From contig NZ_KE387023.1 in the NCBI RefSeq assembly GCF_000430045.1, positions 2,617,288 to 2,681,287 on the forward strand: a stretch of 64,000 nt of DNA. Reading direction: 5' to 3'. A program made the translations under genes and the position numbers. The notes below the pieces were generated by a model that was not told the DNA's origin, made no database searches, and saw only the letters and a list, made by a program, of their open reading frames with translations. Shown here in pieces: positions 16,816 to 25,374 of the stretch (position 1 is its first letter; each line of letters opens with the position of its first letter). This stretch comes from Calidithermus chliarophilus DSM 9957. GTDB lineage: Bacteria; Deinococcota; Deinococci; Deinococcales; Thermaceae.

Positions 16816-16821
16816 TAGGCT
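16816..16821 (+). promoter_or_regulatory. -10 box, leaderless promoter
   Basis: TAGGCT, 6 bases, then ATG at 16828. Confidence 0.45.
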
Positions 16822-16827
16822 AGTCCC

Positions 16828-17157
16828 ATGCGCCCGACCCTGAGCTCCACCCTCTGGCTCGAGCTGCTCGGCGGCCTCCTGATCGTCCTGGGCGCCCTGG
16901 TGGCCTGGGCCGCCCTCTTCATCGCCAACCACCCGCCCGACCCCGCCCTCAGCCAGAACCTCCTGCGCATCCGCATCGACCTCGGCGGCTTCGTGGAAGG
17001 GGTGGCCTCGAGGCTCTCCGTCGTCGGGGCCGTGATGGCCGGGACCGGGGCCGTGCTCTTCTTCGGCGCCCACCTGCTCATCCGCACTTTCCGCGCCGTC
17101 CTCGGCCTGGCTACGGCGTTCGCCCTAGGCGTGTGGCTGTGGATCCGTCTGACGTGA
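16828..17157 (+). CDS. Small membrane protein, 109 aa, unknown
   Basis: Three predicted membrane helices: residues 11-34 (LGGLLIVLGALVAWAALFIA), 60-82 and 86-106. A short polar loop, NHPPDPALSQNLLRIRIDL, separates the first two. No recognised family. The start is set by the -10 box 6 bases upstream. It is divergent from the MFS gene and stands alone; a composite repeat follows. Confidence 0.65.
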   Translation: MRPTLSSTLWLELLGGLLIVLGALVAWAALFIANHPPDPALSQNLLRIRIDLGGFVEGVASRLSVVGAVMAGTGAVLFFGAHLLIRTFRAVLGLATAFALGVWLWIRLT

Positions 17158-17167
17158 GGAAAGGCCC

Positions 17168-17355
17168 ATGGCTAGTGGCGAAAGGAACACCCCTCCCCGG
17201 CGCCGGGAGGGGATATCCCCCCAGCCCCCCTTGCTAAGGGGGGAACAAGGCGTTTGGCGTTTGGCGTTCGGCGTACGACGCAGGAGATACGACGTACGAC
17301 CCGCGTTTAGCGTTTTGCGTCTTGCGTTTGGCTATCGGCTATCAGCTATCGGCTA
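17168..17355. repeat. Composite intergenic repeat, copy E (full length, reverse)
   Basis: The mirror order of copy A: GGCGAAAGGAACACCCC, a CCCTCCCCGG/CCGGGAGGG hairpin, CCCCCCTTGCTAAGGGGGG, GCGTTTG heptamers, TACGACGT, then GCTATCGG octamers. Its last three bases, CTA, are the stop codon of the convergent gene. Confidence 0.85.
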
Positions 17356-18003
17356 CTTCTTCAGCGACACCAACTCCGTCGTAATCCCCGCCATCACCGA
17401 CTTCACCATGCCGACCCCCTCGGCGTACCAGGCGGTCCCGGCGAGGCTCTGGGCGGGCATGGGCTGGTTCTGGCCGCCGACGTTCATGGCCATCTCGGTC
17501 TTGGTGGTGGTCTCGACCTTGAAGGCCTGGAAGGTGCCCGCCGGCACCTTGACGGCTTCGCGGGCCGTGATCTTGGCGTCGGTGCTGGACTTGCCGGTCA
17601 TGGTCATCTTCTGGCCGCCGCTGTCGAAGCTGCCTTTGAGGTCGTAGCTGTAGGTCCAGGCCAAGCCCACGCGGAATTGGGACGGGATCGCTACCCCCTT
17701 GGCGTTGGTGGTCTCGAGCTTGAAGCCCTGGTTCTGGCCGAAGGAGCCCTGGTCGAGCGACACCAGCCCCTTGGCGTCGCAGCGCCAGCGCAGGTCGAAG
17801 GAGCTTTCCTTGGTGGTGTAGCGCAGGGTGAAGCCCTGGTCGCTGACGTTGGTGACGGTGAGGCTGTAGGTCTCGTTGACCTGGCCGCTCTGCTTGTAGG
17901 TCCAGGTCCAGCCCTTGCGCACGGGGTAATAGGGGTGGTCGCACTTGGCCCAGCCCAGGCCGAAGGCGGCAATGCTCAGCAGGAGTATGGCCCAATGCTT
18001 CAT
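17353..18003 (-). CDS. Secreted protein of unknown function (DUF3108/TapB-like)
   Basis: A 216-aa protein with a signal peptide (MKHWAILLLSIAAFGLGWA, cleavage near residue 19-20). The mature part begins KCDHPYYPVRKGWTWTY, a 'YYP.. G..W.Y' opening seen in beta-barrel-like extracellular proteins. 'VKVPAGTFQAFKVE' (about residue 160) is a frequent motif in such proteins. Two cysteines could pair. No enzyme motif was seen. The TAG stop comes from the end of the repeat downstream. Near GGAGGAACC upstream of the ATG. Function unknown. Confidence 0.72.
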   Translation of the reverse strand: MKHWAILLLSIAAFGLGWAKCDHPYYPVRKGWTWTYKQSGQVNETYSLTVTNVSDQGFTLRYTTKESSFDLRWRCDAKGLVSLDQGSFGQNQGFKLETTNAKGVAIPSQFRVGLAWTYSYDLKGSFDSGGQKMTMTGKSSTDAKITAREAVKVPAGTFQAFKVETTTKTEMAMNVGGQNQPMPAQSLAGTAWYAEGVGMVKSVMAGITTELVSLKK

Positions 18004-18050
18004 GTCGGTTCCTCCAAGCCCTACACTACCGCGCGGCTGTTACTCGAGCG

Positions 18051-18944
18051 TTAAGAGCGGTTGCCCAGCACCGCCAGCACCACCCCCGCCAGCATCACCA
18101 CCGCCCCCGCCAGCACCTGCGGGCCGGGCAATTCGCCGAACAGCGCGAAGGCCAGCAGGCTGGCGCCGATGGGCTCGAGCAGGATCACCAGCGTCACGAT
18201 CACCGGGCTGATCCACCGCACCGCCCAGTTGAAGCTGGTGTGGCCCACCAGTTGGGGGATCAGGGCCATCAGCAGCACCCACACGTAGAACATCGGGGGG
18301 TAGCCGGTGAGGCCGGTCTGGAAGAGGGGCGGCAGCGTGAGCAGGACCACGGCGGCCGTACTGTAGGCCACCGCCGCGTAGAGCCCGATGCCGAAGCCCC
18401 GGTGCTGGGCCTCGCGCCCCAGCAGGAAGTAGCAGGAGGCCGCCAGGGCCCCGAGCAGGGCCAGCAGGTTGCCCAGGGTGGGGTTGGAGCCAGGGTTGGA
18501 GCTGTCGCCCAGAGCGATCACCACGCCCCCGGCGAAGGCCACGGCGATCCCCGCCAGGGTGAGGCCGCTGGGGCGCTGCCGCAGCCAGAGCCAGGCGATG
18601 AGGGCGACCCAGATGGGGTTGGTGTTGACCAAGGTGGTGCTCACTGCGATGGAGGTGAAGGAGATCGAGGTGATCCAGGTGGCGAAGTGCACGGCCAGGA
18701 AGACCCCGGCCAGCACGGCATAGGCCCAGGCCCCGCGCCCCAGCCGCGCCCCCTGCAGCGCCCGCCAGGCGGGGAGCAGCAGCAGCGAGGCCGCCGTGAG
18801 CCGCAGGGCGCTGATCACCAGGCTCAATCCCGGGCTCTCGAAGCCGGCGGCGCCGGTGGCGAGCCGCACCAGCACCGAGCCGAAGGAGATCGCCAGAACG
18901 CCAGCGCCCAGGACGAGCGCGAGGGTGAGGTTGCCGGGTCGCAC
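18051..18944 (-). CDS. EamA/DMT-family permease
   Basis: A drug/metabolite transporter of 297 aa with two EamA repeats, about ten hydrophobic helices. Near the end of repeat 1: WITSISFTSIAVSTTLVNTNPIWVAL; end of repeat 2: WAVRWISPVIVTLVILLEPIG (quoted from positions 18700-18590 and 18240-18170). The start is GTG with TACAAT 7 bases upstream, leaderless. The substrate is unknown; exporters of amino acids or purines are typical. Confidence 0.85.
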   Translation of the reverse strand: MRPGNLTLALVLGAGVLAISFGSVLVRLATGAAGFESPGLSLVISALRLTAASLLLLPAWRALQGARLGRGAWAYAVLAGVFLAVHFATWITSISFTSIAVSTTLVNTNPIWVALIAWLWLRQRPSGLTLAGIAVAFAGGVVIALGDSSNPGSNPTLGNLLALLGALAASCYFLLGREAQHRGFGIGLYAAVAYSTAAVVLLTLPPLFQTGLTGYPPMFYVWVLLMALIPQLVGHTSFNWAVRWISPVIVTLVILLEPIGASLLAFALFGELPGPQVLAGAVVMLAGVVLAVLGNRS

Positions 18945-19039
18945 GGGCCTGATTGTATCCCGCGTGGGGCATCTGTCCTGGGTTCAGGTGGTAGGAAGCA
19001 TGGGTATACTCAGGCCAGTTAGCGTCAATCGGAGGAGCT

Positions 19040-20164
19040 ATGGTGCAGATCGCGGTGCCAAAAGAAACCGCGCCCGGCGAGCGCAGGGTAGCCCTTACCC
19101 CGGAGGTGGTGGCCCGGCTGGTCAAGGAGGGCTGTGCGGTGCGGCTCGAGGCCGGTGCCGGGGCATCGGCCTTTTTCACGGACGAGGCCTACCGGGAGGC
19201 GGGGGCCGAGATCGTCCCGGCGGAGGCGGTGCTCGAGGGGGCCCAGGTCGTGCTCACGGTGGGGCCGCTCGAGGCCTCCGCGCTGCCGCACGTCTCGCAC
19301 GAGGCCATCCTCATCGGCTTCCAGTACCCCCACCGCGACCCCAAGCGGGTGGAGGCCCTGGCGGATTGGGGCATCAGCACGCTGGCGATGGAGCTCATCC
19401 CCCGCATCACCCGCGCCCAGAGCATGGACGCGCTCTCCTCGCAGGCCACGGTGGCGGGCTACCGCGCCGCCCTGATCGCGGCGCAGCTCTCCAGCCGCTT
19501 CTTCCCCATGCTCACCACCGCCGCCGGGACCATCCGCCCCGCGCGGCTGATGGTGATGGGGGTGGGGGTGGCCGGGCTCCAGGCCATCGCCACCGCCAAG
19601 CGCCTGGGGGCCAACGTCTGGGCCTACGACGTGCGCAAGGCGGCGGCGGAGCAGGCGCTGAGCCTGGGGGCCAAAGTGATCGAGCTGCCCATCAGCGCCG
19701 AGGGGGAGGGCGGCTACGCCCGCGAGCTCACCCCCGAGGAGCAGGCCATCCAGCTCGAGGCCCTCGCCCGCCAGGTCGGCCAGATGGACGTGGTGATCAC
19801 CACTGCCCAGATCCCCGGTCGCCGGGCCCCGGTGCTGGTCACGGCCGAGATGGTGGGCCGCATGGCGCCGGGCTCGGTGATCGTGGACCTGGCGGCGGAG
19901 TCGGGGGGCAACTGCGAGCTGACCCGGCCCGGGGAGACCGTAGAGGTCGGGGGGGTGCGCGTCGCCGGGCCGCTCAACCTGCCCAGCGAACTGCCCGTCC
20001 ACGCCAGCGAGATGTACGCCAAGAACCTCTACAACCTCTGCAAGCTCCTCGTCAAGAACGGCGAGCTGGCCCCCGACTGGTCCGACGAGATCCTGGCCGG
20101 GGCGCTGCTCACCCACCGTCACGAGATCACCCACGGCCCCACCAAGAGCCTGGTGGGGGCCTGA
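19040..20164 (+). CDS. pntAA: NAD(P) transhydrogenase subunit alpha 1
   Basis: Soluble domain I of proton-translocating transhydrogenase; binds NAD(H). At 374 aa it starts VQIAVPKETAPGERRVALTP, typical of this domain and of alanine dehydrogenases. The NAD-binding fold begins at VMGVGVAGLQAIATAKRLGA. The RQD-loop equivalent is in the region near VITTAQIPGRRAPVL. The enzyme is in three pieces as in Thermus and Rhodospirillum. GGAGGAGC is 4 bases before the ATG. First of three genes, with pntAB 24 bases after. Confidence 0.92.
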   Translation: MVQIAVPKETAPGERRVALTPEVVARLVKEGCAVRLEAGAGASAFFTDEAYREAGAEIVPAEAVLEGAQVVLTVGPLEASALPHVSHEAILIGFQYPHRDPKRVEALADWGISTLAMELIPRITRAQSMDALSSQATVAGYRAALIAAQLSSRFFPMLTTAAGTIRPARLMVMGVGVAGLQAIATAKRLGANVWAYDVRKAAAEQALSLGAKVIELPISAEGEGGYARELTPEEQAIQLEALARQVGQMDVVITTAQIPGRRAPVLVTAEMVGRMAPGSVIVDLAAESGGNCELTRPGETVEVGGVRVAGPLNLPSELPVHASEMYAKNLYNLCKLLVKNGELAPDWSDEILAGALLTHRHEITHGPTKSLVGA

Positions 20165-20188
20165 AACGATTTCCGGGAGGTTTGAACT

Positions 20189-20482
20189 GTGGATAGCACC
20201 TGGGCAGCGCTCTACATCTTCCTGCTGGCCGCCTTCACCGGCTACGAGGTCATCAGCCGGGTCCCGGTGATCCTGCACACCCCGCTGATGTCGGGCTCCA
20301 ACTTCATCCACGGCATCGTGCTGGTGGGGGCGATGGTGGTGCTGGGCCACGCCGACACGCTGCTCGAGCAGATCATCGGCTTCGTGGGCGTGGTGCTGGG
20401 CGCGGCCAACGCCGCCGGGGGGTACGCCGTCACCGAGCGGATGCTCGAGATGTTCGAGCGGAAGCCGAAGGGGGGTCAGTAG
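20189..20482 (+). CDS. pntAB: NAD(P) transhydrogenase subunit alpha 2
   Basis: The membrane part of the alpha chain, 97 aa with three helices. SRVPVILHTPLMSGSNFIHG (residues 28-47) is the conserved stretch of domain II. GGGAGG lies 8 bases before the GTG start. An octamer-type repeat separates it from pntB. Confidence 0.92.
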   Translation: MDSTWAALYIFLLAAFTGYEVISRVPVILHTPLMSGSNFIHGIVLVGAMVVLGHADTLLEQIIGFVGVVLGAANAAGGYAVTERMLEMFERKPKGGQ

Positions 20483-20483
20483 T

Positions 20484-20537
20484 CCGTCGTCGGTGGTCTA
20501 TCGCCCGAGCTATCGACCATCGGCTATCGGCGTCTTC
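20484..20537. repeat. Composite intergenic repeat, copy F (octamer module only)
   Basis: GGTCTATCGCCC, GAGCTATCGACCATCGGCTATCGG: about five degenerate GCTATCGG octamers between pntAB and pntB. They occupy the place of the pntB ribosome-binding site, and none is visible. Confidence 0.7.
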
Positions 20538-20539
20538 TT

Positions 20540-21895
20540 ATGGATACCTTCGTTCAACTCGCCTATTTCCTCACCGCGCTGGTCTTTATCCTCGGCCTCA
20601 AGCGCATGGCGGCGCCCGGCACCGCCCGCAGCGGCATCGTGTGGGCGGGGCTCGCGATGGTCGCGGCCACCCTGGTCACCTTCCTCACGCCGGACATGCG
20701 GAACTTCGGGCTGATGATCGTGGCCCTGGTGCTGGGCACCGTGATCGCCTGGGTGGCGGCCAAGCGGGTCGCCATGACCGACATGCCGCAGATGGTGGCC
20801 ATCTACAACGGCATGGGCGGCGGCGCGGCGGCGGCCATCGCCGCGGTCGAGCTGCTGCGCGGGGAGTTCGAGAGCACCGGCCTGATGGGGCTGGCCCTGC
20901 TGGGGGCCCTCATCGGCGCGGTCTCCTTCACCGGCAGCATCATGGCCTTCGCCAAGCTGCAGGGCCTCACCAGCAGCCGCCCCCTGATCTTCCCCCTCCA
21001 GCGCCCCGTCAACCTGGCGGTGCTGCTGCTGGCGGTGGCGCTGGGGGTGTGGGTGCTGCGCGACGACGCGGGGCTGTTCATCCTGCTGTTCTTCGTGGCG
21101 GCGCTGGCCTTCGGCGTGCTGATGACCCTGCCCATCGGCGGCGGGGACATGCCGGTGGTGATCTCGCTGTTCAACGCCTTCACCGGGCTGGCGGTGGGCT
21201 TCGAGGGCTTCGCCATCGGCAACCCGGCCCTGATCGTGGCGGGGACGGTGGTGGGCGCGGCGGGCACGCTGCTCACCGTGCTCATGGCGCGGGCCATGAA
21301 CCGCTCGATCACCAGCGTGTTGCTGGGGGGCTTCGGGGTCGAGCAGTCCGGGGGCGAGGTCAAGGGCAGCCTCAAGCCCATCGACCTCGAGGACGCCGCG
21401 GTGATGCTGGGCTACGCCTCCAAGGTGATCTTCGTGCCCGGCTACGGCATGGCGGTGGCCCAGGCCCAGCACAAGCTGCGCGAGCTCTCCGACTTGCTCG
21501 AGGCCAAGGGCATCGAGGTCAAGTACGCCATCCACCCCGTCGCAGGCCGCATGCCCGGCCACATGAACGTGCTGCTGGCCGAGGCCGGCGTGGCCTACGA
21601 GAAGCTCTTCGACCTCGAGGAGATCAACCCCGAGTTCCCCACCGCCGACGTGGCCGTGGTGATCGGGGCCAACGACGTGGTCAACCCCGCCGCCCACCGC
21701 AAGGGCTCCCCGCTCTACGGCATGCCCATCCTCGACGTGGACAAGGCCCACAACGCCATCGTGGTCAAGCGCGGCCAGGGCAAGGGCTTCGCCGGGGTGG
21801 AGAACGAGCTGTTCTACGCCGACAACACCCGCATGCTCTACGGCGACGCCCAGGACGTGCTGGGCAAGTTGGTGCAGGCGTTGAAGAGGTTGTAG
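20540..21895 (+). CDS. pntB: NAD(P) transhydrogenase subunit beta
   Basis: The beta subunit, 451 aa: about nine membrane helices (domain II, residues 1-265), then the soluble NADP(H)-binding domain III. Domain III signatures: VPGYGMAVAQAQHKL, HPVAGRMPGHMNVLLAEA, GANDVVNPAA and GKGFAGVENELFY. It links hydride transfer from NADH to NADP+ with proton entry, supplying NADPH. No ribosome-binding site precedes the ATG because octamer repeats occupy the spacer. Confidence 0.93.
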   Translation: MDTFVQLAYFLTALVFILGLKRMAAPGTARSGIVWAGLAMVAATLVTFLTPDMRNFGLMIVALVLGTVIAWVAAKRVAMTDMPQMVAIYNGMGGGAAAAIAAVELLRGEFESTGLMGLALLGALIGAVSFTGSIMAFAKLQGLTSSRPLIFPLQRPVNLAVLLLAVALGVWVLRDDAGLFILLFFVAALAFGVLMTLPIGGGDMPVVISLFNAFTGLAVGFEGFAIGNPALIVAGTVVGAAGTLLTVLMARAMNRSITSVLLGGFGVEQSGGEVKGSLKPIDLEDAAVMLGYASKVIFVPGYGMAVAQAQHKLRELSDLLEAKGIEVKYAIHPVAGRMPGHMNVLLAEAGVAYEKLFDLEEINPEFPTADVAVVIGANDVVNPAAHRKGSPLYGMPILDVDKAHNAIVVKRGQGKGFAGVENELFYADNTRMLYGDAQDVLGKLVQALKRL

Positions 21896-21896
21896 A

Positions 21897-22085
21897 GGGT
21901 CGATGGTCGATAGCTGATAGTCGATAGCTGATAGCTGATAGCTGAAGGCGAAACGCCTTATTACCCCCCTTAACAAGGGGGGCTAGGGGGGGATATTCTC
22001 TCCGCCATTGGCGGAGAGAGTTCCTTTCACCATGAGCTACAGGCCTTTCGCTGACGGCTGATGGCTGACCGCTAAAAGCTGCCTG
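21897..22085. repeat. Composite intergenic repeat, copy G (full length)
   Basis: Seven GATAGCTGATAGTC-type octamers, a short GGCGAAACGCC palindrome, CCCCCCTTAACAAGGGGGG, a second hairpin CTCTCCGCC-ATT-GGCGGAGAG, TTCCTTTCACCATGAGC and CTGACGG heptamers. The second hairpin differs in sequence from other copies (CCCTCCCCGC type) but pairs fully, evidence that structure is conserved. Confidence 0.85.
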
Positions 22086-22116
22086 CTAATTCCAGTGAAA
22101 AATGCAGACCCAGGGC

Positions 22117-22146
22117 TTGACACGGACGTGCGGCGGGCGGTAATGT
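22117..22146 (+). promoter_or_regulatory. Promoter of the malEFG cluster
   Basis: TTGACA (22117-22122), an 18-base spacer and TAATGT (22141-22146). The predicted leader is about 120 bases. It contains the inverted repeat ACCAAA-N6-TTTGGT near 22191-22208 and the LacI-type operator at 22246. Confidence 0.65.
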
Positions 22147-22245
22147 GCAGCCCGGAAGCAATTCCAACAGTTTTTGGCACGCGGAGCGAATACCAAAAAA
22201 GAATTTGGTCAATCGGGCGGTCGCCGTTTGCGTGCAGTAGGCTGC

Positions 22246-22259
22246 TGGAAACGCTTCCA
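22246..22259. promoter_or_regulatory. LacI-family operator upstream of malE
   Basis: TGGAAACGCTTCCA, a near-perfect palindrome around a central CG, 16 bases before the malE ATG. It resembles the site at 38313-38327 next to the lacI gene in this window, so the same or a related regulator may act on both. Confidence 0.6.
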
Positions 22260-22275
22260 CGGTAAGGAGGAGTCA

Positions 22276-23544
22276 ATGAAGGCAAGCAAGTGGCTGATCG
22301 TGGCCCTGTCGCTGACGGTGGGTGCCGCTGCCCTGGCTCAAGGGGTGACCATCCGCGTAGCGGGGGATTCCACTGCGGTGGGTGAGGGTGGCCGGTGGAT
22401 GAAGGCCAAGGCCGAGGAGTGGGCCAAGAAGACCGGGAACAAGATCGAGTACATCGACTCGCCCGCCGACACCAACGACCGCCTGGCGCTTTACCAGCAG
22501 TACTGGGCGGCCAAGAGCGCCGACGTGGACGTGTACATGATCGACGTGATCTGGCCGGGCATCGTGGCTCCCCACGCCGCCGACCTCAAGCAGTTCTTCA
22601 CCCAGCAAGAGCTCGCGCAGTTCTTCCCGCGCATCGTGGAAAACAACACCATCAAGGGCAAGCTCACCTCGATCCCCTTCTTCACCGACGCCGGGCTGCT
22701 GTACTACCGCACCGACCTGCTGCAGAAGTACGGCTACTCCAAGCCCCCGGCCACCTGGGCCGAGCTCGAGGCCATGGCGACCAAGATCCAGGCCGGCGAG
22801 CGCGCCAACAACAAGGACTTCTGGGGCTTCGTGTTCCAGGGCAAGAGCTACGAGGGCCTGACCTGCGACGCGCTCGAGTGGATCTACTCCTTCGGCGGCG
22901 GCCTGGTGGTCGAGGCCGACGGCAAGATCTCCATCAACAACGCCAACGCCCGCGCTGCCCTCACCACCGTGCGCGGCTGGGTCGGCAAGATCGCCCCTCC
23001 CGGCGTGACCAGCTACGCCGAAGAGGAAGCCCGTAACGCCTTCCAGAACGGCAACGCCGCCTTCATGCGCAACTGGCCCTACGCCTACGCGCTCGGCCAG
23101 GCCGACGGCAGCCCCGTCAAGGGCAAGATCGGCGTGACCGTGCTGCCCAAGGGCCCCGGCGCCAGCGGCAAGAACGCCGCGACCCTGGGCGGCTGGCAGC
23201 TCATGGTCTCGGCCTACTCCAAGAACCAGAAGGTGGCCGCCGACCTGGTGCGCTACTTCACCAGCGTGGAGGTGCAGAAGGACAACGCCATCAACCTGTC
23301 CCGCCTGCCCACCCGCCCGGCGCTCTACAACGACAAGGACGTGCTGGCGAAGAACGCCTGGTTCAAGGACCTGCTGCCGGTGTTCCAGAACGCCGTGGGC
23401 CGCCCCTCGGGCGTGGCCGGCGCCAAGTACAACCAGGTTTCCGAAGCCTTCTGGACCGGCGTCCACGAGGCCATCAGCGGCCAGAAGGCCGCCGACGTGG
23501 CCCTGAAGGAGATCGAGACCAAGCTGCAGCGCATCCTGCGCTAA
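22276..23544 (+). CDS. malE: Sugar ABC transporter substrate-binding protein (maltose/trehalose type)
   Basis: A 422-aa extracytoplasmic binding protein, with an export signal [22 protein letters not shown] (22 residues, no lipobox Cys). The family-1 solute-binding fold shows [35 protein letters not shown] and [10 protein letters not shown]. Overall similarity, from memory, is to Thermus/Thermococcus trehalose-maltose binding proteins, which also take sucrose and palatinose. GGTAAGGAGG stands 5 bases before the ATG. It is followed by a strong terminator hairpin and then two permease genes, giving excess binding protein. Confidence 0.85.
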   Translation: MKASKWLIVALSLTVGAAALAQGVTIRVAGDSTAVGEGGRWMKAKAEEWAKKTGNKIEYIDSPADTNDRLALYQQYWAAKSADVDVYMIDVIWPGIVAPHAADLKQFFTQQELAQFFPRIVENNTIKGKLTSIPFFTDAGLLYYRTDLLQKYGYSKPPATWAELEAMATKIQAGERANNKDFWGFVFQGKSYEGLTCDALEWIYSFGGGLVVEADGKISINNANARAALTTVRGWVGKIAPPGVTSYAEEEARNAFQNGNAAFMRNWPYAYALGQADGSPVKGKIGVTVLPKGPGASGKNAATLGGWQLMVSAYSKNQKVAADLVRYFTSVEVQKDNAINLSRLPTRPALYNDKDVLAKNAWFKDLLPVFQNAVGRPSGVAGAKYNQVSEAFWTGVHEAISGQKAADVALKEIETKLQRILR

Positions 23545-23556
23545 GGCTCGGGCGAC

Positions 23557-23587
23557 GGGGGCTGGGTATCCCAGCCCCCCGCTTTTT
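23557..23587 (+). terminator. Intercistronic terminator after malE
   Basis: A 10-bp perfect stem (GGGGGCTGGG/CCCAGCCCCC, loop TAT) followed by CGCTTTTT. It probably lets only part of the transcription reach malF and malG. Confidence 0.8.
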
Positions 23588-23649
23588 AGTTATGCTTTCG
23601 ATCGAGCAACACGGGAGGCTGTGAAATTGCCGATGGAGGCAGGTGAAGA

Positions 23650-24528
23650 ATGCTGAGTGTCCGTCAAACCCGCTTGGCCTGGCTGCTGGTGCTGCCCACC
23701 TTGCTGGTGGTGGCGCTGGTGGCGGGGTATCCCCTGGCTCAGGTGTTTTATTACTCCTTTTTCAAAGCGGACATCGCCTTTGTGGAACAGCCCGAGTTCG
23801 TGGGCTTTGAGAACTACCTCTTTTTGCTGCGGGACCCCGACTTCCGCCAGGCCTTCTGGAACACCCTGCAGTTCACGTTCTGGTCGGTGGGCCTCGAGAC
23901 CATCCTGGGCCTGGCCATCGCCCTCATCGTGCACTCCAACTTCAAGGGGCGCGGGCTGGTTCGCACCGCCATCCTGATCCCCTGGGCCATCCCCACGGTG
24001 GTCTCGGCCAAGATGTGGCAGTGGATGCTCAACGACATCTACGGCGTGGTCAACGTCATCGGGACCAAGCTGGGCATCCTGAGCACCAAGGTGGCCTTCC
24101 TGGCCAACCCCAACCTGGTGCTGCCCGCGATCATCGCGGTGGACGTGTGGAAGGCCACCCCCTTCATGGCCCTGCTGCTGCTGGCGGGCCTCCAGCTCAT
24201 CCCCTCCGACATCTATGAAGCCGCCGACATCGACGGCGCGAGCAAGTGGCAGCAGTTCTGGACCCTGACCCTGCCCCTCCTCACCCCGGCGCTGGTCGTG
24301 GCCCTGATCTTCCGCACCCTCGACGCGCTGCGGGTCTTCGACGTGATCTTCGTGATGACGGGGGTGAACACCGCCACCAAGAGCCTCGCGGTCTACAACC
24401 GCCAGACCCTCATCGACTTCCAGGATTTGGGCTACGGCTCGGCGGTGTCGGTGGCGATATTGGTGATCATCATGGTCTTCGTGGTGCTGTACATGCGCTT
24501 CGTCGGGGGGGTGGGGCGCAATGACTAA
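23650..24528 (+). CDS. malF: Sugar ABC transporter permease (MalF type)
   Basis: An inner-membrane permease of 292 aa with six helices. The cytoplasmic EAA loop that docks to the ATPase reads EAADIDGASKWQQFWTLTLP. The N-terminus is short, without the large periplasmic loop of enterobacterial MalF. GGAGG lies 12 bases before the ATG. It overlaps malG by 8 bases. Confidence 0.9.
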   Translation: MLSVRQTRLAWLLVLPTLLVVALVAGYPLAQVFYYSFFKADIAFVEQPEFVGFENYLFLLRDPDFRQAFWNTLQFTFWSVGLETILGLAIALIVHSNFKGRGLVRTAILIPWAIPTVVSAKMWQWMLNDIYGVVNVIGTKLGILSTKVAFLANPNLVLPAIIAVDVWKATPFMALLLLAGLQLIPSDIYEAADIDGASKWQQFWTLTLPLLTPALVVALIFRTLDALRVFDVIFVMTGVNTATKSLAVYNRQTLIDFQDLGYGSAVSVAILVIIMVFVVLYMRFVGGVGRND

Positions 24529-25366
24529 GGGCCTGTGGCTGGTCGTCCGGCGGGTCCTGTTCTACGCGCTGGTGGTGTTCGTGGTCGTCTACAGCGTGTT
24601 CCCCTTCTACTGGGCGGTGATCTCGAGCTTCAAGCCTAGCGACGCGCTGTTCAGCTCCAACCCCAGCTTCGTGCCCATCCCCTTCACGCTCTCGCAGTAC
24701 GAGAACGTCTTCAGCGGCGCGGCCTTCGGGCGCAACCTGGTCAACTCGCTCATCGTGGCGGGCTTCGCCACCCTGATCTCGCTGGTGCTGGGCGTGCTCT
24801 CGGCCTACGCGCTGGGCCGCCTGCGCTTCCCGCCGCGCAACGCGGTGCTCTACATCGTGCTGGCCATGACCATGTTCCCGCAGGTCTCGGTGCTCTCGGG
24901 CATGTTCGTGCTGCTGCGCCAGCTCGACCTCTTCAACACCTACGGCGGCCTGATCTTCTCCTACCTGCTCTTCACCCTGCCCTTCACCATCTGGGTGCTG
25001 ACGGGCTATTTCCGGGGGCTGCCGCGGGAGCTCGAGGAAGCCGCCTACGTGGACGGGGCCACCCCCATGCAGACCCTCATCCGGGTGATGCTGCCCCTCA
25101 CCGGCCCCGGCCTGGTCACCACCGGCCTGCTGGCCTTCATCCAGGCCTGGAACGAGTACCTTTTCGCCCTGACCTTCACCATCGGCAACCAGGCCAAGAC
25201 CGTGCCGGTCGCCATCGCCTCCTTCGGGGGGGCTACCCCCTTCGAGATCCCCTGGGGCTCGATCATGGCGGCCTCGGTGATCGTGACGGTGCCGCTGGTG
25301 ATCATGGTGCTGGTGTTCCAGCAGCGCATCGTGGCGGGGCTGACGGCGGGGGCGGTGAAGGGGTAG
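24521..25366 (+). CDS. malG: Sugar ABC transporter permease (MalG type)
   Basis: The partner permease, 281 aa, six helices. EAA loop: EEAAYVDGATPMQTLIRVML. The ATG lies inside the end of malF, so the two are translationally coupled. No ATPase gene follows; the UgpC/MalK-type ATPase at 32807-33871 is the nearest candidate to energise this importer. Confidence 0.9.
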   Translation: MTKGLWLVVRRVLFYALVVFVVVYSVFPFYWAVISSFKPSDALFSSNPSFVPIPFTLSQYENVFSGAAFGRNLVNSLIVAGFATLISLVLGVLSAYALGRLRFPPRNAVLYIVLAMTMFPQVSVLSGMFVLLRQLDLFNTYGGLIFSYLLFTLPFTIWVLTGYFRGLPRELEEAAYVDGATPMQTLIRVMLPLTGPGLVTTGLLAFIQAWNEYLFALTFTIGNQAKTVPVAIASFGGATPFEIPWGSIMAASVIVTVPLVIMVLVFQQRIVAGLTAGAVKG

Positions 25367-25374
25367 GTTGTTGG

